A DNA stretch of 64,000 bases from Myxococcus sp. CA023 (GTDB lineage: Bacteria > Myxococcota > Myxococcia > Myxococcales > Myxococcaceae): NCBI RefSeq assembly GCF_010998615.1, contig NZ_JAAEAH010000011.1:1-64000 (forward strand), given 5' to 3'. The position numbers and the translations under genes are program-made. Of this stretch, positions 7,204 to 14,999 are shown piece after piece. The notes below the pieces were generated by a model. That model saw nothing but the letters and a program-made list of their open reading frames with translations. It was not told the origin of the DNA and did no database searches. Numbering within the stretch: the stretch's first letter is position 1; each line of letters starts with the position of its first letter.

Positions 7204-9342
7204 TCACTCCGTCCGGGGGGCGGCCTCCGCCGTCTTGGAGCGCTCGGGCTCCAGTGTCAGCTCCAACCGGTAGCCCCCCGGGTCTGCGGGGTGCTCGGGG
7301 AAGATGACGACGAAGGGGGCCTTGGCGCCGGGCGCCACGGAGACGGCGGCCTCGTCGACGCGCTGGCGCAGGGCCACCGCCGCGTCGGGTGAGCCCACGC
7401 CGTAGAGCTCCTCGGGCGTGGGGACCCTGCCCGCGAGCGCATCGGCGGAGGCCACACGCTGGCTACCGTCATACAGCGCGGCGCGCACGCGGATGCGGGT
7501 GGCGGTGTCCGAATGGTTCGCCGCGTCCCCGCGGACGTAGAAGAGCGACCGGCCCTCGCGCGTCTCGTACAGCCCGTTCGTCACATCCACGACCACGAGC
7601 GGCTTCGGCGCGGGCACGAAGAGCGCGCGCAGGGAGTCCAGCGACAGGGCCGACACGTCGAGGCGGCCCTCGCGCAGGTACACCCGGCCGACCGTGCCCA
7701 GAACGGCCACCAGGGCCGCGGCCAACACGAAGTTGACGGTGAAGCCCAAGGCCTTGCGAAACCGGCTCGACGGCCGGCTCTGCGGGATGCCCACGTCCTC
7801 GGGACGCGCGGTGGGCTTGGCCACGGTGACCACGGGCTTCGACGGCAGCCCGTCCATGTCCAACACCTCGCGCTGGACGCCGCTGGGTGCCCCAACCCGG
7901 CCCAGGGTGACGCCAAAGGCCTCCGCGTCATCCACGGCGGGGGGGACATCGCCAAGCAGGGAGGCATCGGAGGCATCCGAGGTCCCGAACAGCGCGGCGC
8001 GGCCCGTGTCCGTGGGCAGCAGACCGGAATCCTCGCCGTGCCCGCCCACGTCCGAGCCAAGGTCGAACAAATCCCGGGGATTCGCGGAAGGCGGTATCGC
8101 GGCCGAGGAGTCGGCGTGGAGGTCGACGGACGCGAACGGGTCACTCCCGCCTGGAACAGGTCCGCTGCCAGACGCGGCGGAAGCGTCGGCATGGATGTCG
8201 ATGGATGCAAACGGGTCGCTTCCGGCAGGCGGCGGCGCTGCCTTCCGAGTCGACGCGGCAGGTGCCCGCAGGTCAATGGCGGCGAAGGGATCGTTACTGC
8301 CCGCAGCGGCTGGCGACGACGCATGGATGTCGACCGCCGCGAACGGGGCGCTGCCCACGGACCGAGGCAGGCCGGGAGCCGCCGACGGAACCGTCGCATC
8401 GTCGATGTCGATGGACGCGAACGGGTCGTTCTCCACCGGTGGCGGCGCCCCCGATGCCATCGATGGCATCGCCGCCGCATCATCGATGTCGATGGACGCG
8501 AACGGATCGTCCCCGCCGTAAGCGGGCGGGGCAGCGGGAGGCTGAGCCGCCCTCGGGCGCATCGTCCCAAGCGCCACGGCGCCCGCGGGCGCGCCCCCCG
8601 GAGGCGGCGGCACCGCGCTTCGACGGAGCGCATTCGCAGCCGACGGCTCGGCAGGCGAAGGCGGCCCCAAGAGCTCTGAGAACGGGTCGGCCACTGGCGG
8701 CGGCGCGGCGGCGCGGCGAGCACTGGCCGGGGACACGGAGGGCCCAGCTGTCTCGGGGACGGGAGGCACCGAGCGGTCCTCCATGCCAGCGGGGCCACCC
8801 GCACCTCGGGCCCCCGCCGCTCGCGCAGGTGCGCTTCCCGGGCCAGGGGGCGCAGGCACCGCGGCGGGTGGACGCCCCGAACGCTCAGGACCTGGAACCA
8901 CGAAGGCGCCCGGCGGTGGCGCGCGGCCAACCGGCGCATCGGGCGGACGCGCGGCGGGAGGCAGCGGCAGCGACGTGATTCGCGTGGGCTCCCGGAAAAC
9001 GCCGTCTTCCGAGCCCAGGTCCCCGTCCATGCTGTTCCAGCTCGGCCCGGGAGGACTGGGGCGAGCAGGCATTGGCTTGCTCGCCTCGACGCCCAGCTCG
9101 AAGTAGCCCGGCTTGGTGACGTCCACCGACGTGGGGTCTGGCGCGACCCCAAATTGAGCGAAAGGGTCCACCTGCCCGTCCGTTGAGGGGGCTGGCGGCT
9201 CGCCCGGAGCGCCGGCAGCGGCCTCGCGGGTGACCCGGAACGTGTTCTGGCATTTGGTGCAGCGGACCTTGACCCCCTTCTCGGTCACCTTCTCGTCGGG
9301 GATCTTGAACCGCGTCTGGCACCGCTCACACTTGACGATCAT
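7204..9342 (-). CDS. Zinc-ribbon (MJ0042-type) / DUF3426 membrane protein with DPF repeats
   Basis: This 712-residue protein starts with an MJ0042-type zinc ribbon whose cysteine pairs are C5/C8 and C28/C31. Next comes a long Pro/Ala/Gly-rich low-complexity region (about residues 40-515), probably disordered. It carries six copies of a DPFASIDI-type motif plus looser copies (VDPFAQF, ADPFSEL). One transmembrane helix follows at about 522-545, then a C-terminal DUF3426-like beta domain (about 570-700) that is probably periplasmic. The topology implied is a cytoplasmic zinc ribbon with a long linker and a periplasmic domain. Some myxobacterial motility proteins pair an MJ0042 ribbon with a long linker, but nothing here proves a motility role. 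It is the first gene of an operon with the helical-repeat gene. Confidence 0.85.
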   Translation of the reverse strand: MIVKCERCQTRFKIPDEKVTEKGVKVRCTKCQNTFRVTREAAAGAPGEPPAPSTDGQVDPFAQFGVAPDPTSVDVTKPGYFELGVEASKPMPARPSPPGPSWNSMDGDLGSEDGVFREPTRITSLPLPPAARPPDAPVGRAPPPGAFVVPGPERSGRPPAAVPAPPGPGSAPARAAGARGAGGPAGMEDRSVPPVPETAGPSVSPASARRAAAPPPVADPFSELLGPPSPAEPSAANALRRSAVPPPPGGAPAGAVALGTMRPRAAQPPAAPPAYGGDDPFASIDIDDAAAMPSMASGAPPPVENDPFASIDIDDATVPSAAPGLPRSVGSAPFAAVDIHASSPAAAGSNDPFAAIDLRAPAASTRKAAPPPAGSDPFASIDIHADASAASGSGPVPGGSDPFASVDLHADSSAAIPPSANPRDLFDLGSDVGGHGEDSGLLPTDTGRAALFGTSDASDASLLGDVPPAVDDAEAFGVTLGRVGAPSGVQREVLDMDGLPSKPVVTVAKPTARPEDVGIPQSRPSSRFRKALGFTVNFVLAAALVAVLGTVGRVYLREGRLDVSALSLDSLRALFVPAPKPLVVVDVTNGLYETREGRSLFYVRGDAANHSDTATRIRVRAALYDGSQRVASADALAGRVPTPEELYGVGSPDAAVALRQRVDEAAVSVAPGAKAPFVVIFPEHPADPGGYRLELTLEPERSKTAEAAPRTE
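8116..8513 (-). repeat. Six-copy DPF motif repeat inside the zinc-ribbon protein
   Basis: Read N- to C-terminally, the units are DDPFASIDIDD, NDPFASIDIDD, SAPFAAVDIHA, NDPFAAIDLRA, SDPFASIDIHA and SDPFASVDLHA. They are spaced about 18-29 residues apart by Pro/Ala/Ser-rich spacers. At DNA level the motif recurs as near-identical 20-30 bp blocks, so the array probably grew by duplication. Conservation of the acidic-aromatic core amid variable spacers suggests a short linear binding motif. Confidence 0.8.
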
Positions 9343-9508
9343 TCAGCAGGCCCGGCTGGAAGCACGAGTATAGGACGACGGGGTAGGCACGGCGAGCCGG
9401 GTTCACGTTGCTTGCTCGCCCCCACCCCCTCTGCTACGAGAAACGCCCCTGCGAGACTCAGGCGGGGCACGTGGCTTGATGTCGAGCCCAAAAGGGGCGG
9501 AGAGACAC

Positions 9509-10186
9509 ATGAGCGAGGCTGAGCAAGCAGGCGCTCCGAGCAAGGAGCCGAAGATCATCAAGCGGTACACGAACCGGAAGCTCTACGACACCGTGGAGAG
9601 CCGATACGTCACCCTTGATGAGATCGCAGCGATGATCAAGGAGGGCACCGAGGTACGGATTGTCGACAATCGTACCAAGGAGGACCTGACCTCCGTCACC
9701 CTCGCTCAGATCATCTTCGAAGAGGAGAAGAAGAAGAACCAGATGCCGCTGTCGGTGCTGCGGGAAATCATCCGCCACCCCGGCGAGTCCATCTCCGGGT
9801 TCATCCAGAAGGAGGTCTCCCCGCGAGTCGCCTCCATCCGCGAGGAGGCCGAGTCCCGTCTCGACAAGCTCCTGCGCCGGGATGAGAACGCCCCCCGGGC
9901 AGAGGGAGAGCCCGAGGCCCCCGTCGCCACCGCCGAGGAAACCACCGCCGCGGACACCGCTGCCGCCGCGGGGCTCAGCCCGGCCGACCTGCTCAAGGCC
10001 AGCCAGCGCGCCTTCGAGGAGTGGCAGCGCCGAATCGACGAGCGCGTGAAGCACGTCGTGGAGAACCTCACCGGCAACCTGCCCGCGCTCGGCCGCGACA
10101 TGGCTTCGCTCACCCAGCGCCTCGAGGAGCTGGAGAAGAAGCTGGAGCAGGCCGAGCAGCAGAAGGGCCCGCCGAAGCAGGAGTAG
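9509..10186 (+). CDS. phaR: PhaR-like polyhydroxyalkanoate synthesis regulator
   Basis: The 225-residue product has the PHB/PHA accumulation regulator DNA-binding domain near residues 14-75 (IIKRYTNRKLYDTVESRYVT, then LDEIAAMI and VRIVDNRT). The PHB_acc segment follows (DLTSVTLAQIIFEEEKK, MPLSVLREIIR). A Glu/Ala-rich linker and a C-terminal coiled coil (about 165-225) come next. PhaR proteins repress phasin and PHA genes and bind PHA granules in proteobacteria. I chose ATG 9509 because GGCGGAGAG lies about 5 nt upstream; an earlier TTG at 9476 has no such site. It converges on the ParA-like gene (10-nt gap), which is followed by a phasin-like gene. No PHA synthase is in the window. Confidence 0.85.
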   Translation: MSEAEQAGAPSKEPKIIKRYTNRKLYDTVESRYVTLDEIAAMIKEGTEVRIVDNRTKEDLTSVTLAQIIFEEEKKKNQMPLSVLREIIRHPGESISGFIQKEVSPRVASIREEAESRLDKLLRRDENAPRAEGEPEAPVATAEETTAADTAAAAGLSPADLLKASQRAFEEWQRRIDERVKHVVENLTGNLPALGRDMASLTQRLEELEKKLEQAEQQKGPPKQE

Positions 10187-10196
10187 CCGCGCGGCT

Positions 10197-10997
10197 TCAG
10201 TCCTTCTGTGAGGCCCGCCTCCGCTTGGGGGCGGGCTCTCCGTGCAACTCCGCGGCGATGGCGGCCAGCATCTGCGCGCCCCGGCTGCGCGGCGCGTACT
10301 CCCAGATGGTCTGCCCGTGGCTCTGGGCCTCGTCGACCTTCACGTCGTAGCCCAGTGGCGTGGCCGCCAGCGCGTCCGGGAAGTAGGCCTTCAGGCGCTC
10401 CAGAATCGCCGTGGCCAGCGCCGTCTTCCGGTACAGCGTGGGCACCACCTTCGTGACGCGGAGGTCCGGCCGCCCTTCCGCCTCGCCCACCTGGCGCACG
10501 GTGTCCGCCACCTCCGCGCAGCCATCCAGCGCCAGGTACGTCAGTGCCACCGGCACCACCACCTCGGTGGCGGCCACCAGGATGTTACGCGTGGTGGTCC
10601 CCATGGAGGGTGGCGCGTCGAAGACGATGGCGTCGTAGCCCGCCGCTTCCGCCGCGCGCAGGCGGTCCGCCAGCCGGTGGGCCCGGCGTTCATCCGCGGC
10701 CACCACGACGGGAAAGTCCGCCATCTCCTTGTAGGCAGGCAGCACGTCCAGGCCATCGAGGGCCGAGCGCTGGACGACGTCCTCGAAGCGCACCGACGTG
10801 TCCGTCAGCAGGTGAAACACGTTGCGAGGCAAGGTGCGCACGTCCACGCCCAGGGCTTTGCCCGCGTGGCCCTGCGTGTCCAGGTCCACCAGCAGCACCC
10901 GCAGGCCGCGCTCCTTGGCCAGCCAAGCGGCGGTATTCACCGCCAGGGTCGTCTTGCAGGTCCCGCCCTTCTCATTGATGAACGCGATGCGCCTCAT
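10197..10997 (-). CDS. ParA/MinD-family ATPase
   Basis: This 266-residue protein has a deviant Walker A motif near the N-terminus (INEKGGTCKTT, keeping the signature Lys but with Cys for the usual Gly). It also has VLLVDLDTQGHAGKAL (Walker A'), and VFDAPPSMG as Walker B. Family members are dimerising ATPases that position chromosomes, plasmids or other cargo. No parB or parS-like sites are visible next to it, so it looks like an orphan cargo-positioning ATPase. I start it at ATG 10997, 9 nt after GAGGAG; a GTG at 11018 would add seven residues. It lies 50 nt downstream of the phasin-like gene on the same strand, which hints at a granule-associated role. Confidence 0.88.
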   Translation of the reverse strand: MRRIAFINEKGGTCKTTLAVNTAAWLAKERGLRVLLVDLDTQGHAGKALGVDVRTLPRNVFHLLTDTSVRFEDVVQRSALDGLDVLPAYKEMADFPVVVAADERRAHRLADRLRAAEAAGYDAIVFDAPPSMGTTTRNILVAATEVVVPVALTYLALDGCAEVADTVRQVGEAEGRPDLRVTKVVPTLYRKTALATAILERLKAYFPDALAATPLGYDVKVDEAQSHGQTIWEYAPRSRGAQMLAAIAAELHGEPAPKRRRASQKD

Positions 10998-11047
10998 GCC
11001 TGGGCACTCCTCATCCACCGAGAAGGTGGCGGCTTCCGACGTGCGGA

Positions 11048-11353
11048 CTACTTCTTCGGGGACTTCGCCGCCAGCAGCGTGTCGACCTTGCCCTCGACGG
11101 ACGAGAGCAGACGCTCCAAGTCGTCCACCTTCGAACGAAGCTGCTCCAGGTCCGCGGTGGACGGCAGGTTCGCGGCGGACAGGGCCGTGCGCAGCGCGCT
11201 GTCCAGGGTGCCCTTCGCCGCCAGGGAGCGCGACACCAGCGTCTGCACCGCCGCCACGAACTTCTCGTTCGAGAGCAGTTGCTGCGCCAGCTTGCCGATG
11301 CGCTCCTCGCCCGTTTCCACGAGCTTCTTCATCACCGGGTTGTTCTTGAGCAT
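11048..11353 (-). CDS. Small phasin-like coiled-coil protein
   Basis: The product is 101 residues and highly helical. An N-terminal amphipathic helix (NPVMKKLVETGEERIGKLAQ) is followed by AALSAANLPSTADLEQL-type sequence and a C-terminal coiled coil (LRSKVDDLERLLSSVEGKVD). The pattern of an amphipathic region, a short Pro-containing turn, then a heptad-repeat helix is that of PhaF/PhaI-type phasins, which coat PHA granules. The match is by layout, so the family call is tentative. ATG 11353 is preferred over the longer open frame because upstream residues have non-coding-like composition. It is co-directional with the ParA-like gene and divergent from the ArsA-like pair. Confidence 0.65.
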   Translation of the reverse strand: MLKNNPVMKKLVETGEERIGKLAQQLLSNEKFVAAVQTLVSRSLAAKGTLDSALRTALSAANLPSTADLEQLRSKVDDLERLLSSVEGKVDTLLAAKSPKK

Positions 11354-11521
11354 GAAAACGCGCGTCCTCGCGAGCAAAGCCCTACCGGGCCATCTGGAAG
11401 TCTTGAAGAAAACGCCGCACTCTGCGAGGGGGCAACGCGACGTGTCAAGCAGAGCAACAAGCCGAGGCCAAACGCGTTGACTCCTGTGAACACGATTCCT
11501 ACGGTTCGCCGCTCTCAACCT

Positions 11522-12436
11522 ATGGCCGGACTACTCGACAAGCGCCTGTGGATCGTCTCCGGCAAGGGCGGAGTCGGCAAAAGCACCGTTGCAGCGGCCC
11601 TGGCCCTGCGTTCGGCGCGCGCGGGCAAGCGCACACTGGTGTGCGAAGTGAACACCCAGGAGCGCGTCAGCCGCTTCCTGGAGCGCCCCGAGGCCGGGCC
11701 CGAAGTGGCCCAACTGGAGCAGAACCTCTGGGCCGTCAACGTGCGGCCCCAGGAGGCCATGCGCGAGTACGGCCTCATGGTCCTCCGCTTCGAGACCCTC
11801 TACAAGACGGTCTTCGAGAACCGGCTGGTGCGCCAGTTCCTCCGCTTCATCCCGTCCCTGCAGGAGCTGGTGCTGCTGGGAAAAATCATGTTCCACCTGC
11901 AGGAGAAGCTCCCGGACGGGCGCTGGCGGTTCGACACCGTCATCATGGACGCGCCGGCCACGGGCCACGCCATCTCCTTCCTCAGCGTGCCGCAGGTGCT
12001 GATTCAGACGGTGCCGCCGGGGCCCATGGCCCGCGAGGCCCAGAAGATGCGCGACCTCCTCGTGGACCCGGCGGTGACGGCCGCCGTGCTGGTGGCGCTC
12101 CCCGAGGAGATGCCGGTGAACGAGGCGCTGGAGCTACACGCGGCGCTGCGGGACAAGGTGAGCCTGCGCACGCATGCGGCGGTGCTCAACCAAGCCTTTC
12201 CGGAGCGCTTCACCGAAGCGGACCTGGAGGCCCTGGGGGGCCATCCGGAGCTGCTCGCCGTGGCCCAGGCGCACCACGACCGCGCGGCACAGGCGGTGCT
12301 CGCCGGGACGAAGCTGGAGCGCAACCTGCACGCGCCCGTCTACCCCGTCCCCCGGCTCTTCACGCCCGAGTTCGGGCGCAAGGCGATTGAACAGGTCATG
12401 GAGCACCTCGAACCTCTCGTGACGGGGGCGGCGTGA
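11522..12436 (+). CDS. ArsA/Get3-family ATPase, first of a pair
   Basis: This 304-residue ATPase has a canonical deviant Walker A (GKGGVGKST, residues 14-22, with the signature Lys at 15) and a second Asp-containing motif (VIMDAPATGHAISFL, switch II). Family members include arsenite pump ATPase ArsA and the tail-anchored protein chaperone Get3. No arsenite-binding Cys triad and no arsB or arsR neighbour is visible, so arsenic resistance is unlikely. Its last bases overlap the start of the second ArsA-like gene (GTGA, 4 nt), so the two are translationally coupled and probably form a heterodimer. ATG 11522 is chosen for the family-typical N-terminus; no strong ribosome-binding site is visible. 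Confidence 0.88.
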   Translation: MAGLLDKRLWIVSGKGGVGKSTVAAALALRSARAGKRTLVCEVNTQERVSRFLERPEAGPEVAQLEQNLWAVNVRPQEAMREYGLMVLRFETLYKTVFENRLVRQFLRFIPSLQELVLLGKIMFHLQEKLPDGRWRFDTVIMDAPATGHAISFLSVPQVLIQTVPPGPMAREAQKMRDLLVDPAVTAAVLVALPEEMPVNEALELHAALRDKVSLRTHAAVLNQAFPERFTEADLEALGGHPELLAVAQAHHDRAAQAVLAGTKLERNLHAPVYPVPRLFTPEFGRKAIEQVMEHLEPLVTGAA

Positions 12437-13548
12437 GCACGACGGCCCTGTCGCCCGCGCTGGCGGGCAAGCGCGTCCTCATCTGCGTGGGCTCCGGCGG
12501 CGTGGGCAAGACGACGGCGGCGGCCGCATTGGCCCTGCGCGCGTCGGTGGATGGGCGCTCCAGCCTGGTGTGCACCATCGACCCGGCGCGGCGGCTGGCC
12601 AACTCGCTGGGCCTCACGGCGCTGGGCAACGCGGAGACGCGCGTCCCCGCCACCGCGCTGGAGCCACTGGGCGTCCAGCCCCGCGCGTCGCTGTACGCGA
12701 TGATGCTGGACATGAAGCAGACGTGGGACGATCTCATCACCCGCGTCGCTCCGCCCGAGCAGCGCGAGCGCATCCTGTCCAACCGCTTCTACCAGTCGCT
12801 CTCCACGGCCCTGGCGGGCAGCCAGGAATACATCTCCATGGAGAAGCTGTGGGAGCTGCGCCGCAGCAGCAACTACGAGCTCATCGTCCTGGACACGCCG
12901 CCCACCGCGCACGCGCTGGACTTCCTGGATGCGCCCAACCGCGTGCTGGACTTCCTGGACAACGACGCGGCGAAGTGGCTCCTCACCCCGGCGCTCAAGG
13001 CCGGCAAGCTGGGGATGTCCCTGTTCAACCGCGGCGGCTATGTCATGCGGGGCCTGGCCAAGTTCACCGGCACGGAGATGCTCCAGGAGCTCTCCAACTT
13101 CATGCTCGCCATCTCCTCGCTCAACGAGGGCTTTCGCGAGCGCGCCCGGGGCGTGCGCCAGCTGCTGGAGGACCGGAACACCGGCTTCGTGCTGGTGACG
13201 AGCCCCCACCCCGAGCGAATGGACGAAGCCATCCACTTCCACAAGATGCTCAAGCAGCACCGCATGGAGGTGGTGTCGCTGGTGGTCAACCGCGTGCACC
13301 CCATGCCCACTGAGGCACTGTGGGCGGACGCGGCCACGCTGACGCCCAGCCGCCGCGCCAAGGTGGAAGAGACGCTGCGCGAGCAGCAAATCCTGGCCGA
13401 GCAGGACCGCACCGGCATCAACCAGCTCCAGGCCGCCTGTCCGGGTGTCCCCATCGTCCAGGTGCCCCGCTTCGCGATGGATGTGCACGATATCTCCGCC
13501 CTGTGGCGTACCGGACGCTACCTGGTGGGCGACGAGACACTCGGCTGA
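12433..13548 (+). CDS. ArsA/Get3-family ATPase with altered signature motif, second of a pair
   Basis: The 371-residue product matches ArsA-family ATPases throughout. It has an N-terminal P-loop, IDPARRLANSLG (the A-loop region of bacterial ArsA homologues), IVLDTPPTAHALDFLDAP (switch II) and a long helical insertion (about 170-235). The P-loop reads GSGGVGKTT (residues 20-28): the signature Lys that normally reaches across the dimer interface is Ser21, while the catalytic P-loop Lys26 is kept. Its partner has the normal motif. It starts with GTG inside the stop of the upstream gene. Function is unknown; an asymmetric chaperone ATPase is the simplest reading. Confidence 0.88.
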   Translation: MSTTALSPALAGKRVLICVGSGGVGKTTAAAALALRASVDGRSSLVCTIDPARRLANSLGLTALGNAETRVPATALEPLGVQPRASLYAMMLDMKQTWDDLITRVAPPEQRERILSNRFYQSLSTALAGSQEYISMEKLWELRRSSNYELIVLDTPPTAHALDFLDAPNRVLDFLDNDAAKWLLTPALKAGKLGMSLFNRGGYVMRGLAKFTGTEMLQELSNFMLAISSLNEGFRERARGVRQLLEDRNTGFVLVTSPHPERMDEAIHFHKMLKQHRMEVVSLVVNRVHPMPTEALWADAATLTPSRRAKVEETLREQQILAEQDRTGINQLQAACPGVPIVQVPRFAMDVHDISALWRTGRYLVGDETLG

Positions 13549-13595
13549 CCACGGCCTGGGGCCCACACGCTTCGGGCCCACCGCCGCGTTTCCCT

Positions 13596-13620
13596 GTTTC
13601 GCACGGTGCTTGTGCGAAAC
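13596..13620. promoter_or_regulatory. Perfect 9-bp inverted repeat between arsA-like pair and TPR lipoprotein
   Basis: GTTTCGCAC (13596-13604) and GTGCGAAAC (13612-13620) flank a 7-nt spacer, 48 nt after the ArsA-like stop and about 160 nt before the next start. No T-run follows. It could be a terminator hairpin or an operator for a dimeric regulator of the TPR lipoprotein gene. Confidence 0.5.
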
Positions 13621-13778
13621 CGCCACACTTCTTCAGTCCAGCCGTCCGCGGGAAGCAGGCGGCCGAGGAAGCGCGCACAGGTCGCGCGCATTAAGCTGGC
13701 GGACCCGATGACGGTGGTGGGAACCCCGCGGTGCCCGGTGCTGTCCGGGAGGGGGAGCCGGTCCAGGAGGATGATGTG

Positions 13779-14939
13779 GTGAACGGGAGAGCGCTGAAGC
13801 AGAAGCATGTCAGCCGGTGGTGGTGGATGGCCGCGCTGGGCGTCGTCGTGTCCGGGTGCCGGACGACGGGCTCCGCCGCGCGGGAGGAGCCGCAGGCGAA
13901 GGTGCCCAAGCAGGAGCTCCACTTCGACGCGGTGACGGTGACGGCGGACCTGGAGCTGGACAAGCTCAACGACGAGGAGCTCTTCGCGGGCGGCACGTCG
14001 GCCTTCGCCGCGAACGACTTCCAGCAGGCGGCGCGCTACTTCGGCCGGCTCGTGGACTTCTTCCCCGACAGCCGCCACCGTCGCGCGGCGCTCTACAACG
14101 CGGGCCTTGCCCACCAGCGCCTCAAGGAGTGGGAGGAAGCCGGCCACCGCTTCTCCGAGCTGTCGGACCCGACCAGGGGCCAGGGGGACGCGTTGGACGC
14201 GGCCTTCCGCGTGGCGGAGGTGGACTACCACCTGGAGCGCTACGAACAGGCCTCGAAGCTGCTGGGCATCATCGCCGCGCGCGAGGACCTCCCCCTCAAT
14301 CGCCGCCTCGAAGCGCAGGTGCAGCAGGGCATCTGTCAGTTGGAGAGCGGCTCGCCGGAAACCGCCGAGGTCACCCTGCGCAAGGCGCTCTCCACCTATG
14401 ACGCCCTTGAGGACAAGGGCGAGGTGGACGACTACTTCCCCGCCCAGGCCCACTTCTTCATCGGCGAGCTGTACCGGCTCCACTATGACGGCGTGAAGCT
14501 GGACCCGGCGAAGGGCGCGGACAAGCTCGCCCAGGACCTCAACTACAAAGCCGAGCTGCTCCTGTCCGCGCAGGGCCACTACCTGCGCTCCATCCGCGTG
14601 GGCAACGGCTACTGGGCCACCGCCGCGGGTACGCAGATTGGTTCGCTGTACGAGAACCTCTACGAGCACATGGTGAACTCGCCCGCCCCCGCTGAGCTGG
14701 ATGCCAGCGAGGCGGAAATCTACCGGCAGGAACTCAGGAAGAAGATTCGGGTGCTGCTCACCAAGTCCATCAACATCTACGAGCGCACGCTGGAGACGGC
14801 CGAGCGCATCGGCTCGCAGAGCACCTTCGTGGACCGCACGCGTGAGAGCCTGGCCAAGGTGAAGGCCCTGCTGCTGGCGGACGCGGAGGGCGAGCCCGCG
14901 TCGGCGGCGCCTTCCTCCGAGAGAGAGCCGCATACCTGA
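13779..14939 (+). CDS. TPR-repeat lipoprotein
   Basis: The 386-residue product has a lipoprotein signal peptide (WWWMAALGVVVSGC, lipid-modified Cys after VSG). Several tetratricopeptide-like helical pairs follow, the clearest being AFAANDFQQAARYFGRLVDF, YNAGLAHQRLKEWEEAG and FRVAEVDYHLERYEQASKLL. The layout resembles BamD/YbgF-like TPR lipoproteins, which act as scaffolds on the inner face of the outer membrane. I start it at GTG 13779, 8 nt after AGGAGG (13765-13770); GTG 13776 is equally possible. The gene stands between the ArsA-like pair and the M48 protease gene, both on the same strand. Its partner is unknown. Confidence 0.82.
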   Translation: MNGRALKQKHVSRWWWMAALGVVVSGCRTTGSAAREEPQAKVPKQELHFDAVTVTADLELDKLNDEELFAGGTSAFAANDFQQAARYFGRLVDFFPDSRHRRAALYNAGLAHQRLKEWEEAGHRFSELSDPTRGQGDALDAAFRVAEVDYHLERYEQASKLLGIIAAREDLPLNRRLEAQVQQGICQLESGSPETAEVTLRKALSTYDALEDKGEVDDYFPAQAHFFIGELYRLHYDGVKLDPAKGADKLAQDLNYKAELLLSAQGHYLRSIRVGNGYWATAAGTQIGSLYENLYEHMVNSPAPAELDASEAEIYRQELRKKIRVLLTKSINIYERTLETAERIGSQSTFVDRTRESLAKVKALLLADAEGEPASAAPSSEREPHT

Positions 14940-14999
14940 GCGCGGCAGTAACGCCCCTGGCTGGGCAGGCCGGGGCGCACGGCGTAGCCTGGGGCTTCC

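Noticed and set aside
10197-10997. Chromosome partition parA
   Set aside because: No parB gene or parS-like repeats are adjacent, so the canonical parABS role is not supported.
11522-13548. Arsenite resistance operon
   Set aside because: The ATPases are of the ArsA family, but no arsB, arsR, arsC or arsenite-binding Cys triad is visible.
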